A DNA stretch of 64,000 nucleotides from Zonotrichia leucophrys gambelii (taxonomy: Eukaryota > Chordata > Aves > Passeriformes > Passerellidae), in assembly GCF_028769735.1 (NCBI RefSeq), contig NC_088179.1:7076001-7140000 (forward strand), written 5' to 3'. This document shows, in pieces, positions 10,930 to 25,900 of this stretch. Made by a program: the position numbers and the translations under genes. The first letter of the stretch is position 1, and every line of letters begins with the position of its first letter. The notes beneath the pieces are model-generated. The model was not told where the DNA came from and did not search any database. It was given only the letters and a program-made list of their open reading frames with translations.

Positions 10930-13900
10930 TAAAAATCGAGTGTTTAACTATTAATTTTGCTTTCTCTACCATCCTCCAGCTGTTCAGCTATGAGGTTTCA
11001 TCAGCTTGAACCAGCACAGGCAGCTGTGTGCAACTGAGATACTCATGTGATGCTGCACAAGGAGCTGCTTGGCTCAAATTATGTTTAATTTTAGAAAATT
11101 AGATTCCAGTTATAAATTTTCATCTGGCTGATGCTTGACTTGTAAATGTAAGTGCAGCCTTTAAATAACTCTAACTTATACCTTCTGTGAAAGCACTGGA
11201 TTTTAACACAATGTAGGGAATATACTGGACTCCAGTGCTTTCCCAAACTCTTCACTTCAGATATTTCAAAATACAGTTTAAGTAACATTTACTTTTCAAG
11301 TGAAATCCACTAAACTAAGCATATTAAAACTTTGCTAAAGTTTGTGATAAACTTTAGGAAAACACCATAGATGTTTCATGGTGGGGGACATGCTGTCCAG
11401 GTATATTGATGAATAATTAGATATCTCACCTCTTTTCAGACCTGAAAGGACTCATTCCAATGTTTTTTTCCTGTTGCAAGTCAATGGAGAGAACTGAAAA
11501 GCTCAAAATTAATTATTCCTTTCCTACTGTGTAAGTGCTAAGTTAGGAAGTGCACAACATCCTGAGGAGCAAAGAAACATAATTTAATGATGGTTCTTTG
11601 AAGGGAAATTTCTTAATGAGGAAGTGAGCACAGAAACTGAACTGCTGCTCAAAGGGTGAATGAAATGCTGGATTTCATTTTTATTGTAGATCATCTGTAT
11701 TCATGACTGTCCCAAACTAGGTGCTGACTTCAACTTTTTCTAATCTCTTCACAGTGAGGTGAGAAAATAATCCTAACCCAGCTATAACTTCTTTTCGAAG
11801 TCAGCAGTCAGTTGTGGGAAAAGCCCCTGTCACTCAACTTCTTCAGTGCAGCTAATAAAACTACAGATTTTTCCTTTCGCAGGCAGTAGAGATGATCAGA
11901 AAGAGACTAAAAAAGAGAAAATGCCTTCAGCAAAATGGAGCTGGAGAAGGTCTATTCCCAGTTGCTGACAAACTAAACATTAAATCTGTCATTTCATTCC
12001 AAAACCCTCCAGCCAAAGTGTTTTTCAGTACTTTACTTGAAAGCTGTTGATTTCATATAAAAAAGCCTAAATGGACAAGACATATGGAATAATATAAAAT
12101 TCATGCTAATTTTTAAGTGAGGTTCCATGAATTTTATAGTTTTGTGTGAATTACTGGATTTTATCTTGGTTTGGGTTTTGTGGTTTTTTTCCCCTCCAAG
12201 ATGATTTTTCCTTTTGCAAGCAACCAAACCTAGGATGCTCTGCATGGCCCTTGGCTGCTGTGCCAGCTTTCAGCATTGTGTCAGCTCAGTGCAGCCCCTG
12301 CCTTCCCCAGTGCTGGGGTTCCCAATTTATATATAGTTATATTATTATATATTATAGCTATATATTTATTATTAGCAAGCACTCAGTGCAGGTAATTATT
12401 TCTGCTCCTCTTTGCGCATGGAGCTGTAGATTCTGAGGCAGTGCATTCCCACAGCATCAATATGAGCAGATAAAGATGATTACAGGCATCTCTCCCTTCA
12501 TGCTGAACTCCCCGTTTCATCTCTGTTTTGTTAAATACAGCCTTTGATTACTGGAAAAAGTAATTATCAAACGTGTCACAGGCATGCTAAAAATAATTTT
12601 TCCAGCACACAGTAGCTGGGTAGATAGGTTAATTTACCTAGGCAAGATCTCTCCTGCTTTTTATCTGGAGCTCTCATTTGAAATGCTTGTTTTCATCACT
12701 TCCATTGTAGATTTCACCTGAAGAATTATGCCACTGTTGCAATTATAATAAGTTGGAGATAAAGCTTTGTACATCTTTAATTAGCTCTCCTTCCAAATTC
12801 AGGTGGTTGAAAAGCAGGAGGAATGTCTGAATGGGCTGTGCTGTGACTTTGGCTGAACAGCGTCAGTGCTATGGGAGGGACAGAAATTTCACACCACTGA
12901 GAGCAGCAGCTCATCTGATCTCAAACATCCCTAGTGGTTCCCACACCCTGCAAGAGCCAGATCAGACGCAGCATTTGCTTCCCTTCTTCTCCAGTACAAA
13001 CCCTGCCAGATTGCAGGGCAGCCCAGACACACCAAGCAGGGAAATGTCACAAGCCCATTAGGTTCCTATATTAACATGATGCCTGGCATGTCCCACTGCA
13101 GTTCTTGTCAAAAGTATCTGTGAGGCAAGGATATAATGCTGCTAACTCAGTTGAGAGACCAGGACAAAACATGACTGTGCTGGGCTGCAAAAGTGGAATC
13201 ACAAAGAATTTTTTTAGTGGTTTTGTTTCAGAAAGAGGTTAAAAAGATTTATTTGCTCTACTTGATTGCCTAAGTAATTGTCCAATCCCATGTTAAAAAT
13301 TATGCAGAAATGTAAGATTATAATTATAAACCCCTCAATAGTTAGAATAATGAAAATGAGATGACTGATGCTTAATTAGGTTGAGCAGGTAGAATGGTCA
13401 GTCTGAGCCATTTGGCTGATTGAGAAAGCATCCAAGGAAGAATAAACCTCAGTTCAAAACATTCAAACATTTTCATACAGTTACCTGGCAGGGACCCAGC
13501 AACACTTAACCATGCCCTGGATGGTTAAGCAGTACATTTTTATGCATGTGTGAATGATCAACATCTAATTCTCAGCTGCTGGTGAAATATTTATTCTTCC
13601 TTTAAAAGCAGACAGGGCAGTAGCAGTTGTGAAGCAGATGCTGTCAAACTCAGAGCTGTTCAAATAGCAATTGCCATATATTCTACATGAGAAATAACTG
13701 ACAAACTTCTATATCAGCCAAAAGAAATCAGCCCCAATACCCACTTGCTCAGTTCTGGCAGTGAAAGGGTGATTGATCTCTTGGAGGAAAGTGAGGATGA
13801 GGATTCTCACTATCAGAGGCCGAGAGTCAGTTTGAAAAACAACATAAGCCAGGCTGGTAGCTGATGCAGAAGCCCAAAGGGATGGCAGAGAGAGGATTTT

Positions 13901-16900
13901 TCATGTTACTGGTAGGATTCACCTGTGGGACTGGGTGAAATTTGAATTTCCTGCTGGAATTTGGGTGGTTCCCCCACCTGTTAGCAAAGAACTGACCAGC
14001 TCAACCAGAACACTGAATGCTATAAGCCACAGCTGTTCCTTTTGGATGCAAAGCATCATTTGTTTCACCTGCAGAAACAAAGGGCAGACTCTACCTGAAC
14101 CTACCAGTTTTCATCTCTACTCAAGGCTCAAATTCCCATTGCTGCAGTGCAACTCCTGCCATGCTCCAGGGTGGATTTGCTCTCAGATCCCAGCACTGCA
14201 CTGTGCTTTGCAGAAGGTGTTGATATCTCCTTGTCTAAAGTCACACTTGGTATCAATAGGTCATTTCTTAGCCTGAGTATTTTTGTGGGAGGAAATGAAA
14301 CTGATATTCCCTTGCCTATTCTGGCTGTCTACTAAAAATGGAAAAAAGTTAGGGTGTTAATTTATACCTAAATCCACTAGAAGCTGCCTACTTCTACTGC
14401 TGTAACTGAACATGTTGGCACTTCAGTCTACACATGCAAAATGGGGGTGAAAACAGATTTTTCTTAACCAATCATTGGCTTTGTCACTTCCCCTTTCATT
14501 GATCTAAAATGGTGCTCAGTTATAAACATCCATGTTGCTGAATCTATGTCCTTACTCTAGTGAGAGAGCAGAATGATTTGGCATATTTTCTTCAGCTGCA
14601 TTACTAATTTATACCTACACTGGGCAAAAGGTGGCTACAGGAATAGCATCCTTTTAGCACCAATTTTTAAAGATGTAAAAGAGGAGCTTGAATTTATCCT
14701 TAAAAAAGGCTTCTGTTACAGAACAGGTGTGCAAACCATCTCAGAAAATACACATAAAAGAAGATGATTACTCCTTTACATGAGTACATTTAAGAAAGAA
14801 AGATTTTGATACTTACATAAGGATCCAAAAATTCTTCTGCAGGAATTAAGTTGGAGAAGACAAACATTTCTCATTGTACCATAACCCTGTGTAGTCTAAT
14901 TTGTGTTCACTGCTGTGTGTTAGCCAAGATTTTGCCTTACCCAGCTATTTATAATCATTACAAATATTCCACAATAAGGCTTTTTCCATAGAAGAGATTT
15001 ATAGTATTTATATGCTAATTGAGAAAACGGAACATAAATTTGAATAATAATGAAATTAAATAGCATTTCCATTATTAAACTATCAGCTGTGGGCAGCAAT
15101 TCACTTTTAACTTGCCACTTGCCAGATTTTTCCTTGGGAAATATTAACTTGGTAATAGAAGGACTTTATTACTACAATAAATATATTAAGTAATATCTAT
15201 TAAATCAATAACTTAAAAGATAATTTAAACTCTGATTCTAGATATGTGAAAATTATTCCAAGAAACAGCTGCAGGGTTTTGCTTTACACTGAATTTGCTT
15301 AAATTATGTAACAAAATACTTTTAGAGGGCCCAGTAAAGTCAGATTTCCAGGCCTCTGTGGAGATGAGTTGGATTCACACAATCATTAAAGTGTTTAGAT
15401 TTTCAGAGCAGGGCTTTTTAAGGGTGCCAGTTTAAGACACTGGATTCTGCAACCTGTTAGTGCACCAAGCCCTGAAATGGAACCAGGAGAGACTGAGGCG
15501 TGAACAGGCAGGCAGCTGGAGGTGACCTTCAGGAAACTGCAAAGGACTGAATCACCAGGCAGGGATCCTGCTCAGGGCATTGCTCTAGCCTGTCTCAGGC
15601 TCATTTTCAACAGACTACTGAACAGCACCACCCCAGGAAAAATATAGTAGAGAAACACATGACTGCATGGTTAATAATCATATTTTATAAGTAATCACGT
15701 GCCTGTGGCAGCACCATGGACATGGCTGGCTCTTTCCACCCTGTTGCAGAAAACTGACCTATTTATTTCTTAAAGGGAAATAGAACATGCAAACACTCCA
15801 GTCTGATGCAGAGGCAAAGTCCTTTTCTAAGATGAGGGGAAGAGCAGAGACATTATGTAATGACATTATTTTCTGTTTGTTCTACTTTTCTATGTTGCCA
15901 TCTGACAGTAGGAGTTGTCTGACAGCATTTGAGCAAAACAGAACTCCAGAAAATGAAATGCAGGAATTCTGAGGTGCAGACTAATTTGTCTGTGGATGTT
16001 ACACTGGGTAACAAAGCATATCCCCTCAGATATCTACCATAGCACCCAGATTTCATCCATTCACTAAGACCTGACACTCAAATTCTCAAAGGTGCAATCA
16101 CTTCTCTTATTGTACACTCAATTTTTCTTTACTTAGGATTCTCACATGCAAGTGGGATACTTTACAGGGCCATAAACCTGTGGAGATGTATTTGAGCTGA
16201 AAAATATTGTTACACTATTTTAAATATTCCTTTATATCATAAACCAAGAATACTGTTAGCATTAATACTTCTCCCATTTAAAACATGTTTGACTTATGAG
16301 AAACTTTATCACCTGGCAGATTTTACAAACCATTTTAGGAGAAAGTGGGAAGGTAGTTAGAAAAGTTGCAGGACTGAGATCTTCAGGAGGCTATTATTTC
16401 AGTGACCACATGGGACCTCAGCCATTGCCATGGCACAAATTATACCAATTGCAGAAAGGGAAAATAGTAATTATTCGCTGGTTTGAGTCCAATAATTGCT
16501 AGAAATGCCTTTTTCACCAACAAAGTTTTGACATTTCTTTTTTTCCCCCGTTATCTCTGTATAAAAGTAGAGCACTGAGCCCACACCCAGTGTGAATGGT
16601 GCACATAAACCTACTGGCCATGATTTGTAGATGGAAGGAATAGATTCCCCCCTTTGTTTTAGCACAAATGCAGTGAGAAGATGAATTTACACATAAATTG
16701 CAAGTGAATCAGAAAAGAGAAATCAGGATCTCTCTTAGCACAAATCCAGCCATGATGAACTAGTTCTTACAGCACTGTTAATGTGTTCATTATGTGCCAC
16801 TGACCTCTATCCACAGTCACCTTCCTGGGGTGTGACACACAAACAGGAAATATGTATGAAAATCTTGTCTGATGCTTTAATGAGTCCAGCTCGAAACCCT

Positions 16901-19900
16901 GATAGCTGCTAAGCCATCCATGCTGTGCTATCATTGAGGAAATCAGAGAACAAATTTGGCTCTCCCTCATGCAGCAGAGATAAACTTGTTCAACTAGGAA
17001 ACTAGACCCCAAAGAACTGCCAGTGTGCATTTTGGAAGGATTGCTGGGGTACTGTATTACTACACAGAGTGATTTTCTTAATAGCAAGCCTAATTCTAGA
17101 ATATTCTTCAAATGCATGAAAATATGCAAACAAAGATGTTTGCATTTCTCCTCTGAAAGGATAGGAGTGCAGCAGGCTGTTTTTGATGGAACACTGGCTT
17201 GTGTGTGAATATGAGAGAAAGAGATGCAGAAGCAGTAAATTGACAATCCAAAACTGCTACATGGGAGACTCAGCCATTCACAAATATCAGGTTTCTTCTT
17301 TTCTCCTTGAAAAGCTGTGCAGGGCTGCTCTTTCTAGATTAGCACAGCTATTTTGTTTCCATGACATTGCAAAATCTTTCTCATTTTCTACTGTAGAAAC
17401 AGAAACAAGGAACTGTACTTGCCATATGTTTGCAGATTTTTGCATAACAAGTGCTTTCTGCATTATTCCAGCTGTTACTGAAGATTAGTCATTGTTAAAT
17501 CTGATGGACATTTAGGGAAATTTCCCCTCATCTAATGCAATGAAGATGGGCAGAAATTCAGAATCTCAGCTGCTTTTGTGACTAAAGGCTTACAAAGCAG
17601 TTAAGGAATCAAGTTACCATTAAATCCAATAAACTACAAACTTGGAAAACAAATTTTCTTCTGGTGAAAGGCATTTGTAGTCATGGTGCCAACAGCACCA
17701 TCTTAATCAGCCATTTAGTTACTGTGACTTTCAGCTCCATGGGATGGCTACTGCTGTAGGAAGCCTCAAGGCCTTAAGCAACCTACAGACACAAAAAGTA
17801 GTTACAACTCAGTGATGCCAGATTGCTTTGTGAGCAGCAGGACTACTCAAGTTTGCTGCATCTCCACAGCTGAGAGCTTTAACTGAAGTTTTGTCAAAGA
17901 ACTCAGTCCCTGATGGCTTCTCTGATGCCCAGTCAGGTGCAAACTCACCCAGTGCTGTTCCCCTTGATAAGGACACTTCATGGAGATCCTTTCCCCAGAC
18001 ACTGTCTAATAAAAAACTTGTTTGACCATAATTTTTACTGTTGCCTCAGAGAAATTTGACAGGAATTAGCTAACAGGGAGAGAAACATTGGTAGAGGTAA
18101 TTTGAAAATAGTACCAAACTTATCAATAACTGCAAATCCATAGAATAATATATATATAAAAATGGAAATTAGATAATATATGCCCTCAGTTTTAGCATAA
18201 TCCTCTTTTATCACTATCCATTGCAATATTGTCAAACAGTTTATGCAGTCTGTATAATCTTAAAGTAGCACAATTTGTGTTATCAGCAGGGGAAAAGCTA
18301 CTTGGAAGTTTTCACAGACCCTTAATAGACTCACTCTACTCATGACCTTGATACTTCAGTCTATGCCTCCATCCTAAACTTGGCTCATGCCAGTTTTGAA
18401 TTACATCTCCAACTGCATTAAGTAGAACCTCAGATGTGTTCTCTATCAAGTGACTGTGCTTCAGTGCATCCAGATGTACCAGATCTTCACCTCTGCCTGC
18501 CACAAGGGAGCAGCTCCCAGACAGCAGGGCTGCCCAGAGCAAGGGCAGGGTAGGAGCCCAGAGAACAAAATGCCCTTGGCAAGGAACGTGGTTTCCCATC
18601 AGTTCTCTGTGTCCATGACCCTGTGTCTGCCTGCAGGACCTACCTGGCAGCACACGTCCAGAGAGAGCTGGAAATCACATGAAACATTTCTGCATGTAAG
18701 CAACTGCAGTGGATCAGATTCACTGGGAGGTGCCAGCAGGAAAACTTGCTCCAGTGCAGGCTGTGGAAGGAAACAGCTGGAAGCTGCCTGCAGTGGCACA
18801 GCTCAGCCCTCACCTGCTCACCCATGCCCAGACAGGGGATAGCTTCAAGTACAGCAGGGGCTATTATTTACCTGCAGGCAGACTCATCTCTGTCAAATAC
18901 CACAGCAGGAATTGGAAACAAAAGGTGCCAAAGGCACAAAGGGATTTGCTACAAACCCTACAGCTATTTCTGCCTTTCATTCTCCTCCAAGGCTGCACTA
19001 GGGAAACATGGTAAACCAGAAAGCCAAGAGAATGGAAGAGATGAGTTTAATGTATTGCTTACAGGGCATTTGATGAACTAACAGGAAAATTCTCTCTCCC
19101 CCAAAACATTAGTTGTTATTTTTACCTGATAATGTGTCTATTAATATCCTGTCCCTGACTTAGGTTCTCTGTCCTTTGGATTTTTTTAAGACCATAATCA
19201 ATACTTGGCAGCATTTTAAAATAAAGCATACAGTTTACAAAACAAAATCTTTAGTCATCTCTGCAATGACTTCTGAGCTTCTTTTTAAAGCATGTCTTAC
19301 TTAATGCATTTTAAAACAAGTTGCTTCTATCCAGAGTGCCCTTGTAAATGAAAAGTAAGACCAGCCACAAACTCCACAAATCTGTTTCTGAGCTACTGCA
19401 AACAAATGCAAGAATTGAATGAAGACTAACTCAGTATTTTCACCCCCTTACTTGATTCTCAGCTGGGAGGAAACAAAAGATTTCCAAGTCCCACAAGTGC
19501 AGCTGGGAGGCAGGCATATGGGACACAGCTCTGTAGTAAAATGGATGGAAGACAAAAATTCTTCATTACAAATTTAGATGCTTCTGTCAATTTAAATCCC
19601 AGCTCACAGTGCACATTCACAGCAGCTCATCAGAGGCACACTTGGGTGAATCCTACTCACCCTGATGGAAATATTTGTTACACTCAGAGCTGCTGGTGAG
19701 CAGTTACTGACCCCGGAGGTGGTGGCATTTCTCAGGATATCATTCCATTACCCACCACCCACTGAGGAGAACCAGGTCAGGGAAACAGATTCTGCAAGCT
19801 GGAATAACACTGCTTCTTCCTAGAGCAGCATCTCAGCTGCAGCAGGAGAACCTCAGGACAGCAAGTAAGACAGCTCTGAATGATTTTACTGCAGCTCTGC

Positions 19901-22900
19901 TAAAAATCCTTTTTAGACTTCCTTCAGCCTTCTGAAGAGTGGTTAAATAGGCACTCACTGCCTGGGGTTTAACTGTTTAATATCCTCTGTAGAGACTGCT
20001 TTACTCAGATTGTTAGATATGGACATGACCACTGCAATGGAATGATTTTCATGAAGCTGAGGAGGAAGAAGTTGGCAGTCAAACCCTGGCAGGTGACCTG
20101 GAAGCGTCCAAGGGCAGTTTGTCCTTTCCTTTGCATATAACTGCATTGCTGTACTCTGTTCTCACTTTCAGTGTTTTTCCTGAGGATATCACACACTCAT
20201 GCTGGCACAAGTGAGTGTGGATACAGTTTTACTGAGCCCAGGCATTCAGACCAAAGCCCCACACAGCCATTACTGAAATAGGGCTGATAAAATACAGAGA
20301 AATAAATCCAAGCTTCTAATACAGCTTCGCCAGGTTCTGCTTCAGATTCTTCAACCACTGTCACCAAGACCCCAACCTGCCTTTTCTTAGTTCAATTTTT
20401 TCCAGTGGTATTAAAGACATTTACTTCCACAGAGTGTTTTATTCTGAATTTAGCTAAAAAGAATCCAGCTATGACAGATTTGAGATATCTGTGGCTGCAA
20501 CAGTTTAATTCCTCAATTACTTCTTTGACCAGTTCCATGCACTAAAACTGTCAGGTTCACTATGGAGATAAAAACAAAAGCTCTGCCAAAAATCTGACAA
20601 ACTGATTATTTGCACATTTTTAGAAATGCCTTGTCATGAGACCTCGGTTTGAAAATCTCAGACTTTGACTCTTAACCCAAAGGAATCTCCTGCTGGCTTT
20701 ATTCTCAAAATAAATACAAATGCTTCCTATTCCTAGGGACAGCTCTATTTCAATAAATACATGTTTGCTTTAGCTAAAGTGCAGTATTACTTCCAGTTGA
20801 CCATTGCCAGCTGTCCCTGCACTAAGGATATGTAAGGGATCCCTACCTGTTTGGATAAAAATGCTCCTGGTTTTCCCAGTGTTTGCCCTTGTTTCCAACC
20901 ATTGCTCTGCTGTGCCCTGATGCAGTGTAGACCACATCACCTTACAGGTGTGTTCTCCTCACCTGTGATCTCCAGGAATCTGACAAGCTTAACACAGGGC
21001 TGGTCAGAACCTGGAACAAGACTGAGAGAACAGATTCTGTTTGCAGTGATAGTTAAAAATGGGAATCTGGTTTGCAAGGGGCTCTGGAATTCTTGCACAG
21101 AGCAGCTGGCTGGTGCCTCAGGGGGTACCTGTCAGCCACAGATCCCACTGAGTCCTCAGCTGGCTGGGTGTGAGGGAAACCAGGTCTCTGTGGAATGTAA
21201 TCCAACCAATTCTCTGTCCCTTTTGAGGGAGGCACAGGTGGCACTGAAACAGGACAGCACTATTCACTAAATCACAGCAGTAACATCCTGGGCTTTCTTT
21301 CTTTCCCAGTCTCTGAACCAGACTGAAATATGCTGTTTGCAAGAGCTGGTGAATTCCTAGCTCCAGCTGGGACAGCTACAAGCTGTCCAAAAAATAAACT
21401 TGTACTAGGAAATACTTATCTTTGGCTATTGCAACAAGGGGACACATAGATGTGTGAATTTACATTAGGATCAAATCCAGGGGATCCTGCCTGCACTCTC
21501 ATCAACAGCCCCTGGCTGACACGGACAGAGTGCCAGTGTTTGTTTAGTCCTGGTGTGCAGCAAAGGCACCAGCTGTAGGTGATACTGAGGGCATTTGTTA
21601 AACTCCCTGCTGGACCCTGAGCACCTCTGAACTGCACCTCAATTCCAGGGTTTGTTCTTGTCTGTGCACTAAGAAAAGCCTTTTTTAAGCTACTTGTCAG
21701 CAATCTTACAGCACCTAATGGTTTACAACACCAGCAAACTGAAGGGAAATCTCTCAAGTCTTTGACAAGCAACCAACTAACACCTTATTTTGTACCATTA
21801 TATTCAAAGCCCTGTAGAAACAAGCAGTCACACATTCATTTCAGTCTCTGGATTCTCATATAAAGATTTTTAATATATTTTGTTTGAAAAGTGTGATAAA
21901 ACCCAATTAAATGTATTTGCTTCTAGCTTGAGCAACAAAGAAATTATATGCCATTTTTCCAAGTTTACTGGTAAGCAGAGAGAGCAGGCTTGTAGTTTCA
22001 CAAAAGAAAATTTAGTCCAAATCAAACAACTCAAGCAGAAAAATAATTTATAGCTTATCCTCCTCTAATGAGAAAAGAAAAAGATGGAAACACATTTTTG
22101 GCAGCATAACAACATTAGCTGGAGAACATTAAATAATTAGTTGGCAGTGGTGAGCCTTTGATTCAACTTCTTTGCTGTGAATGAGTTTTGCATTGCAAAG
22201 CAGGTTTGTAAAATTTAACAGCATTTTCACATTATAATGTTTTTTCTTATGTTGAGTACCTCAAAATAGCTGGGCCCACTGGAATGCTGCTGCGTACTGG
22301 CAAAATAAAAAGTGAAGGCTTTCAAAAGACACAAATGGGAGTTAAACACTCAAGTCCTGACCTTCAGGATGACTTTCAAGGGGAACCAAGTATTTAACTA
22401 ATATTTATGTATGAACAAGAAAATTTAACATTTAAAGCTTTAAGAGATACCCACTTGCAGGTGTGTCCCCGTGCCCAGACCATGGACATGCAGTCACTCC
22501 AATCTCCCCAGCTGCCTGTCCCATCTCTGGCTTTTACTGCACCAAGATACCACATATAAGCACATTCTGATGCTTTCCTGACAAAATAATCAGTTGATTG
22601 TTAGTTAAATTATTATCCCAATGGATTTGTGTTGGAAAGCAGCATCATTGAGATGTGCACCACATCCAAACTCCCTCCAAAAGGGAATGGTGACAGCACA
22701 TGGACTATGCTGGAAAGGAAACTTCAGCCTGGCCCAAGAAGGGGCAGGCACAAACAGAGTTTTATTGATGCACTGCTGCTTCCAGAGCAGGGGAATGGGC
22801 AGCTCCAGGAACAGTCCTTGCAGGGCAGTCAGAGCTGGGTGCAGAATGGTCAAACACAACCTCCCAGTCTGAAAAGTGGAGAGCTTCAGATACTCATGCA

Positions 22901-25900
22901 AGGAAAATAAGGCTCTGTTCCCTTTGCGCTACAGCTCCTTCCCCTTCCCTCCTGTGAAGGTCACAGCAACCCCAATGACAAGAAAATATTCAAAGCTGGA
23001 TTCACAACTCCCCTTCAGAACAGCATGCTTGATGCAACAAAATTTATACTTTTTTAATACTTGTTTTCTTGGTCTGCTTATATTCTCATTTCAGGACCAT
23101 GGAGGTTTCGTGTGGTGATTTTAACAAGCCTGCTTTTTATTCTACATTGTGGTGATAGATCTTTACATTTTGCAACAAAGAACCAAAAGTCTCTCCAGCA
23201 GTTCTATTAATAAAAATCCTTATAAGTAGCACAGCTGATCTGATAGCTTCACTAAGATTAAGGAAGCAAGCCAGCCTTCCAAACAAGATTTGGAAGGAAG
23301 CCTATAAATAGTCTGAATATTCCATCCATTCAGCTGCTCCCCCTTCTCCCTCCCTGCAAGCCCATCCCATGGTGTTGTCCTGTGTCCATAGCAGGCATGA
23401 TGCCTTTCAAATATTTTTGGTTACTTTTCACTCAGACTCCTCAGCCACATCCCAGTTAATCTTCCTGCATAGGGGTTGTTCTTGAAAGTGTCTGACCTAG
23501 AGCAGCATAGCAGTGAAATGTGCAGAGAGCTGACGACAGTGCAGTGCTTCAGACAACAGCCAGTCCAGTTCTGAAATGTTCTGTGTCGAGAAAACAAAGA
23601 TGATTTCCAATGTGCCCACTTATCCCAGACCCTTTTGCAAAAATGCAAAAGGTTTTCATTTGCAACATCTCAACTGAATAATGACAAAGAAAAATCCTTA
23701 CTGAAAGCAGTCCAGCACTACAGTCACAGAAATGCTACTTATTTGGATTTTGTATGATTTCTAATGATAAACTAACTTCACTTCATGAAGAAAATAATCT
23801 CAAAGGATGAGTACAGCAATCAGATATCATGCTGAAAATATTCACAAACTGTTAGACATCAAAGGATTTACCTCAGCTTCACAGGATTCCCCAACTCCCC
23901 AAACAATTAAAACAAAATTCTAATAATAAAAAGAAAAATTAATTATGATTTGGCTCATTTAAGTTTACAATTTGTGCACCCATAATATTTTTCCCCATTT
24001 GGTCTTGTCAATTTAATGGCTTCACTTATGCAAGACTTGTGTTAGGACTTGCAATTGGTTGGGTGAAAATACCTTACATGAGGGCACAAGACAACAGCCT
24101 GAAGGACAGGGAATGCTGACATAAATTAAGTTACACTTAGGCAACTCTAATTTAAAGGCTCTCTGAGCCCAAGATGTATAATCCCTTCTGAATGAAACAA
24201 AGTCTCATCTGGAGGAATCCAGGAAACCACTCTAAGTACAGTGTCCAGAGAAGGCCTTTCTGAAATTAGCAGAAAGCTTTTTCTGTCAAGGGGAAAAGTA
24301 AGAGACAGCTTTTTGTGGTTCACTAAAATACCTATAAATCTATTTCTCTTTGGCATCAAGAGCAGTGCAAAAGAAGACAGATTTTTGGTTTTTTAATAAG
24401 AATCAGTGGTTTAACTCTTTAAAGGAACAGCTTTCTCCCCCACAGAAAGAGCTTTCCCCCCTCAAGACTCCTTCTGTTGGCATTAGCCTCAATCAGTACA
24501 GTGCAGTCACCTGTTATATGAATTATATAGTTCCCAGCAGGAAATAATGGGAAATGGAAAACTTTCTCAGAAAAAAAAAAAGGGAGGATAACAACTCAGC
24601 TTTTTCAGCAACAGCAATGAAATTTGTAATAAAGACCAGCTGCCAGTGAATTATTTTATTATCAGACAGATCAATTGAATGCACCTCAAGTTCCACACAC
24701 GTTGTTATTTATATCCCCAGCCTGTCAGTGCATGGCTAATTCCCACTGAGAGGAGATGATTTACTGGTGGCTGTGCACAGCTGCAGAGCCAGGAATGGAA
24801 GTGTTGACTCTGCCATGGCTTTAAACAACCCCTCCACTGAAGGACTCTGCAGGCTTGAAGGTCAGACACACACAATGCAGCAGCATCAGGACAGCAGTTC
24901 CCCAAACTTGCATGAGCAGTGGTAGGTGTGCAGCAATGAAGGAGAGCTAAAAACCACTGGAATGTTTTTTCAGGATAGCTTTTCACTGTGTTCTGGAAGA
25001 GCAGTAGTAGGCTGCCATGATGGCATCAAATGAGAAGGATTTCTCATTTGAGGGCTGAATCAGGCCCAGAGAGGGATGCAAGCAAAAATATTACAAGCAA
25101 AAATACATCAATGGTGTCATAATTTCATGTGGAAAAGGAAATTTAGTGTCTATAGAGCCATAGAAAAACTTTGTTCAGGGTGTGTGAGTCAGTGCTGCAA
25201 ACCAGCAATTGAGATCCAAGATACAGCAAAAACAATCCAAGAGAGTCAGTCTGAACTAATTGCTGGGGTGCACAGAAGCTGGGCCAGCTGTGCTGTTTGC
25301 TAACTGTAAGACACAATAGCTGGCTGATTATTCAGCTTGTTTGTACAAATATGATGAACTGGTTTAAAATAAAAATAAGACAGCATTTTTACTACGCAAA
25401 TCCAAGAACAAGGCAACCCAGGGCACTTTTCCATATGCAAGATGCCACTCAAAAGCAAAAGCAAGCCAGCAGGAAAAGGGAATTCAAGGAAACTCTCTAC
25501 AATACAAAGTACCTATGACAAGTGACTCTTTAGAGGGCTGTTGGCACTTATTGTCACTGGTGATATCAATTTCCATGGACTCTTGCTAGGACAGTAAATT
25601 AGAGCAGTTTCAACACAAGAAAGCCAGGTTTTCAGGCAACCTCCCAGCGGAACAAGTAACCTAATTAGTTTAAAGATTCAAGCCTGGTAGAGTTATGAAT
25701 GGTTTAGGCCACAAGGATCTGGATTTAACCACACAGGAATCCCTGTTTGGTCCTGCATTGCTAAGTGAGAGGGGACTCATTTCTTATGTGTCTGTAGGTT
25801 GTTATGTGCTTTGGTTGCTACTCTAGCCTTGCACAGAAGTCACAGTACAGTAACAACACAAGTTTACACCAGGCTGGCTCAGTGGCAGGGCCCTTCTGGG

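Noticed and set aside
16767..17246. 159-codon minus-strand frame
   Set aside because: No recognisable features and no supporting context; overlapping frames on the other strand are equally open.
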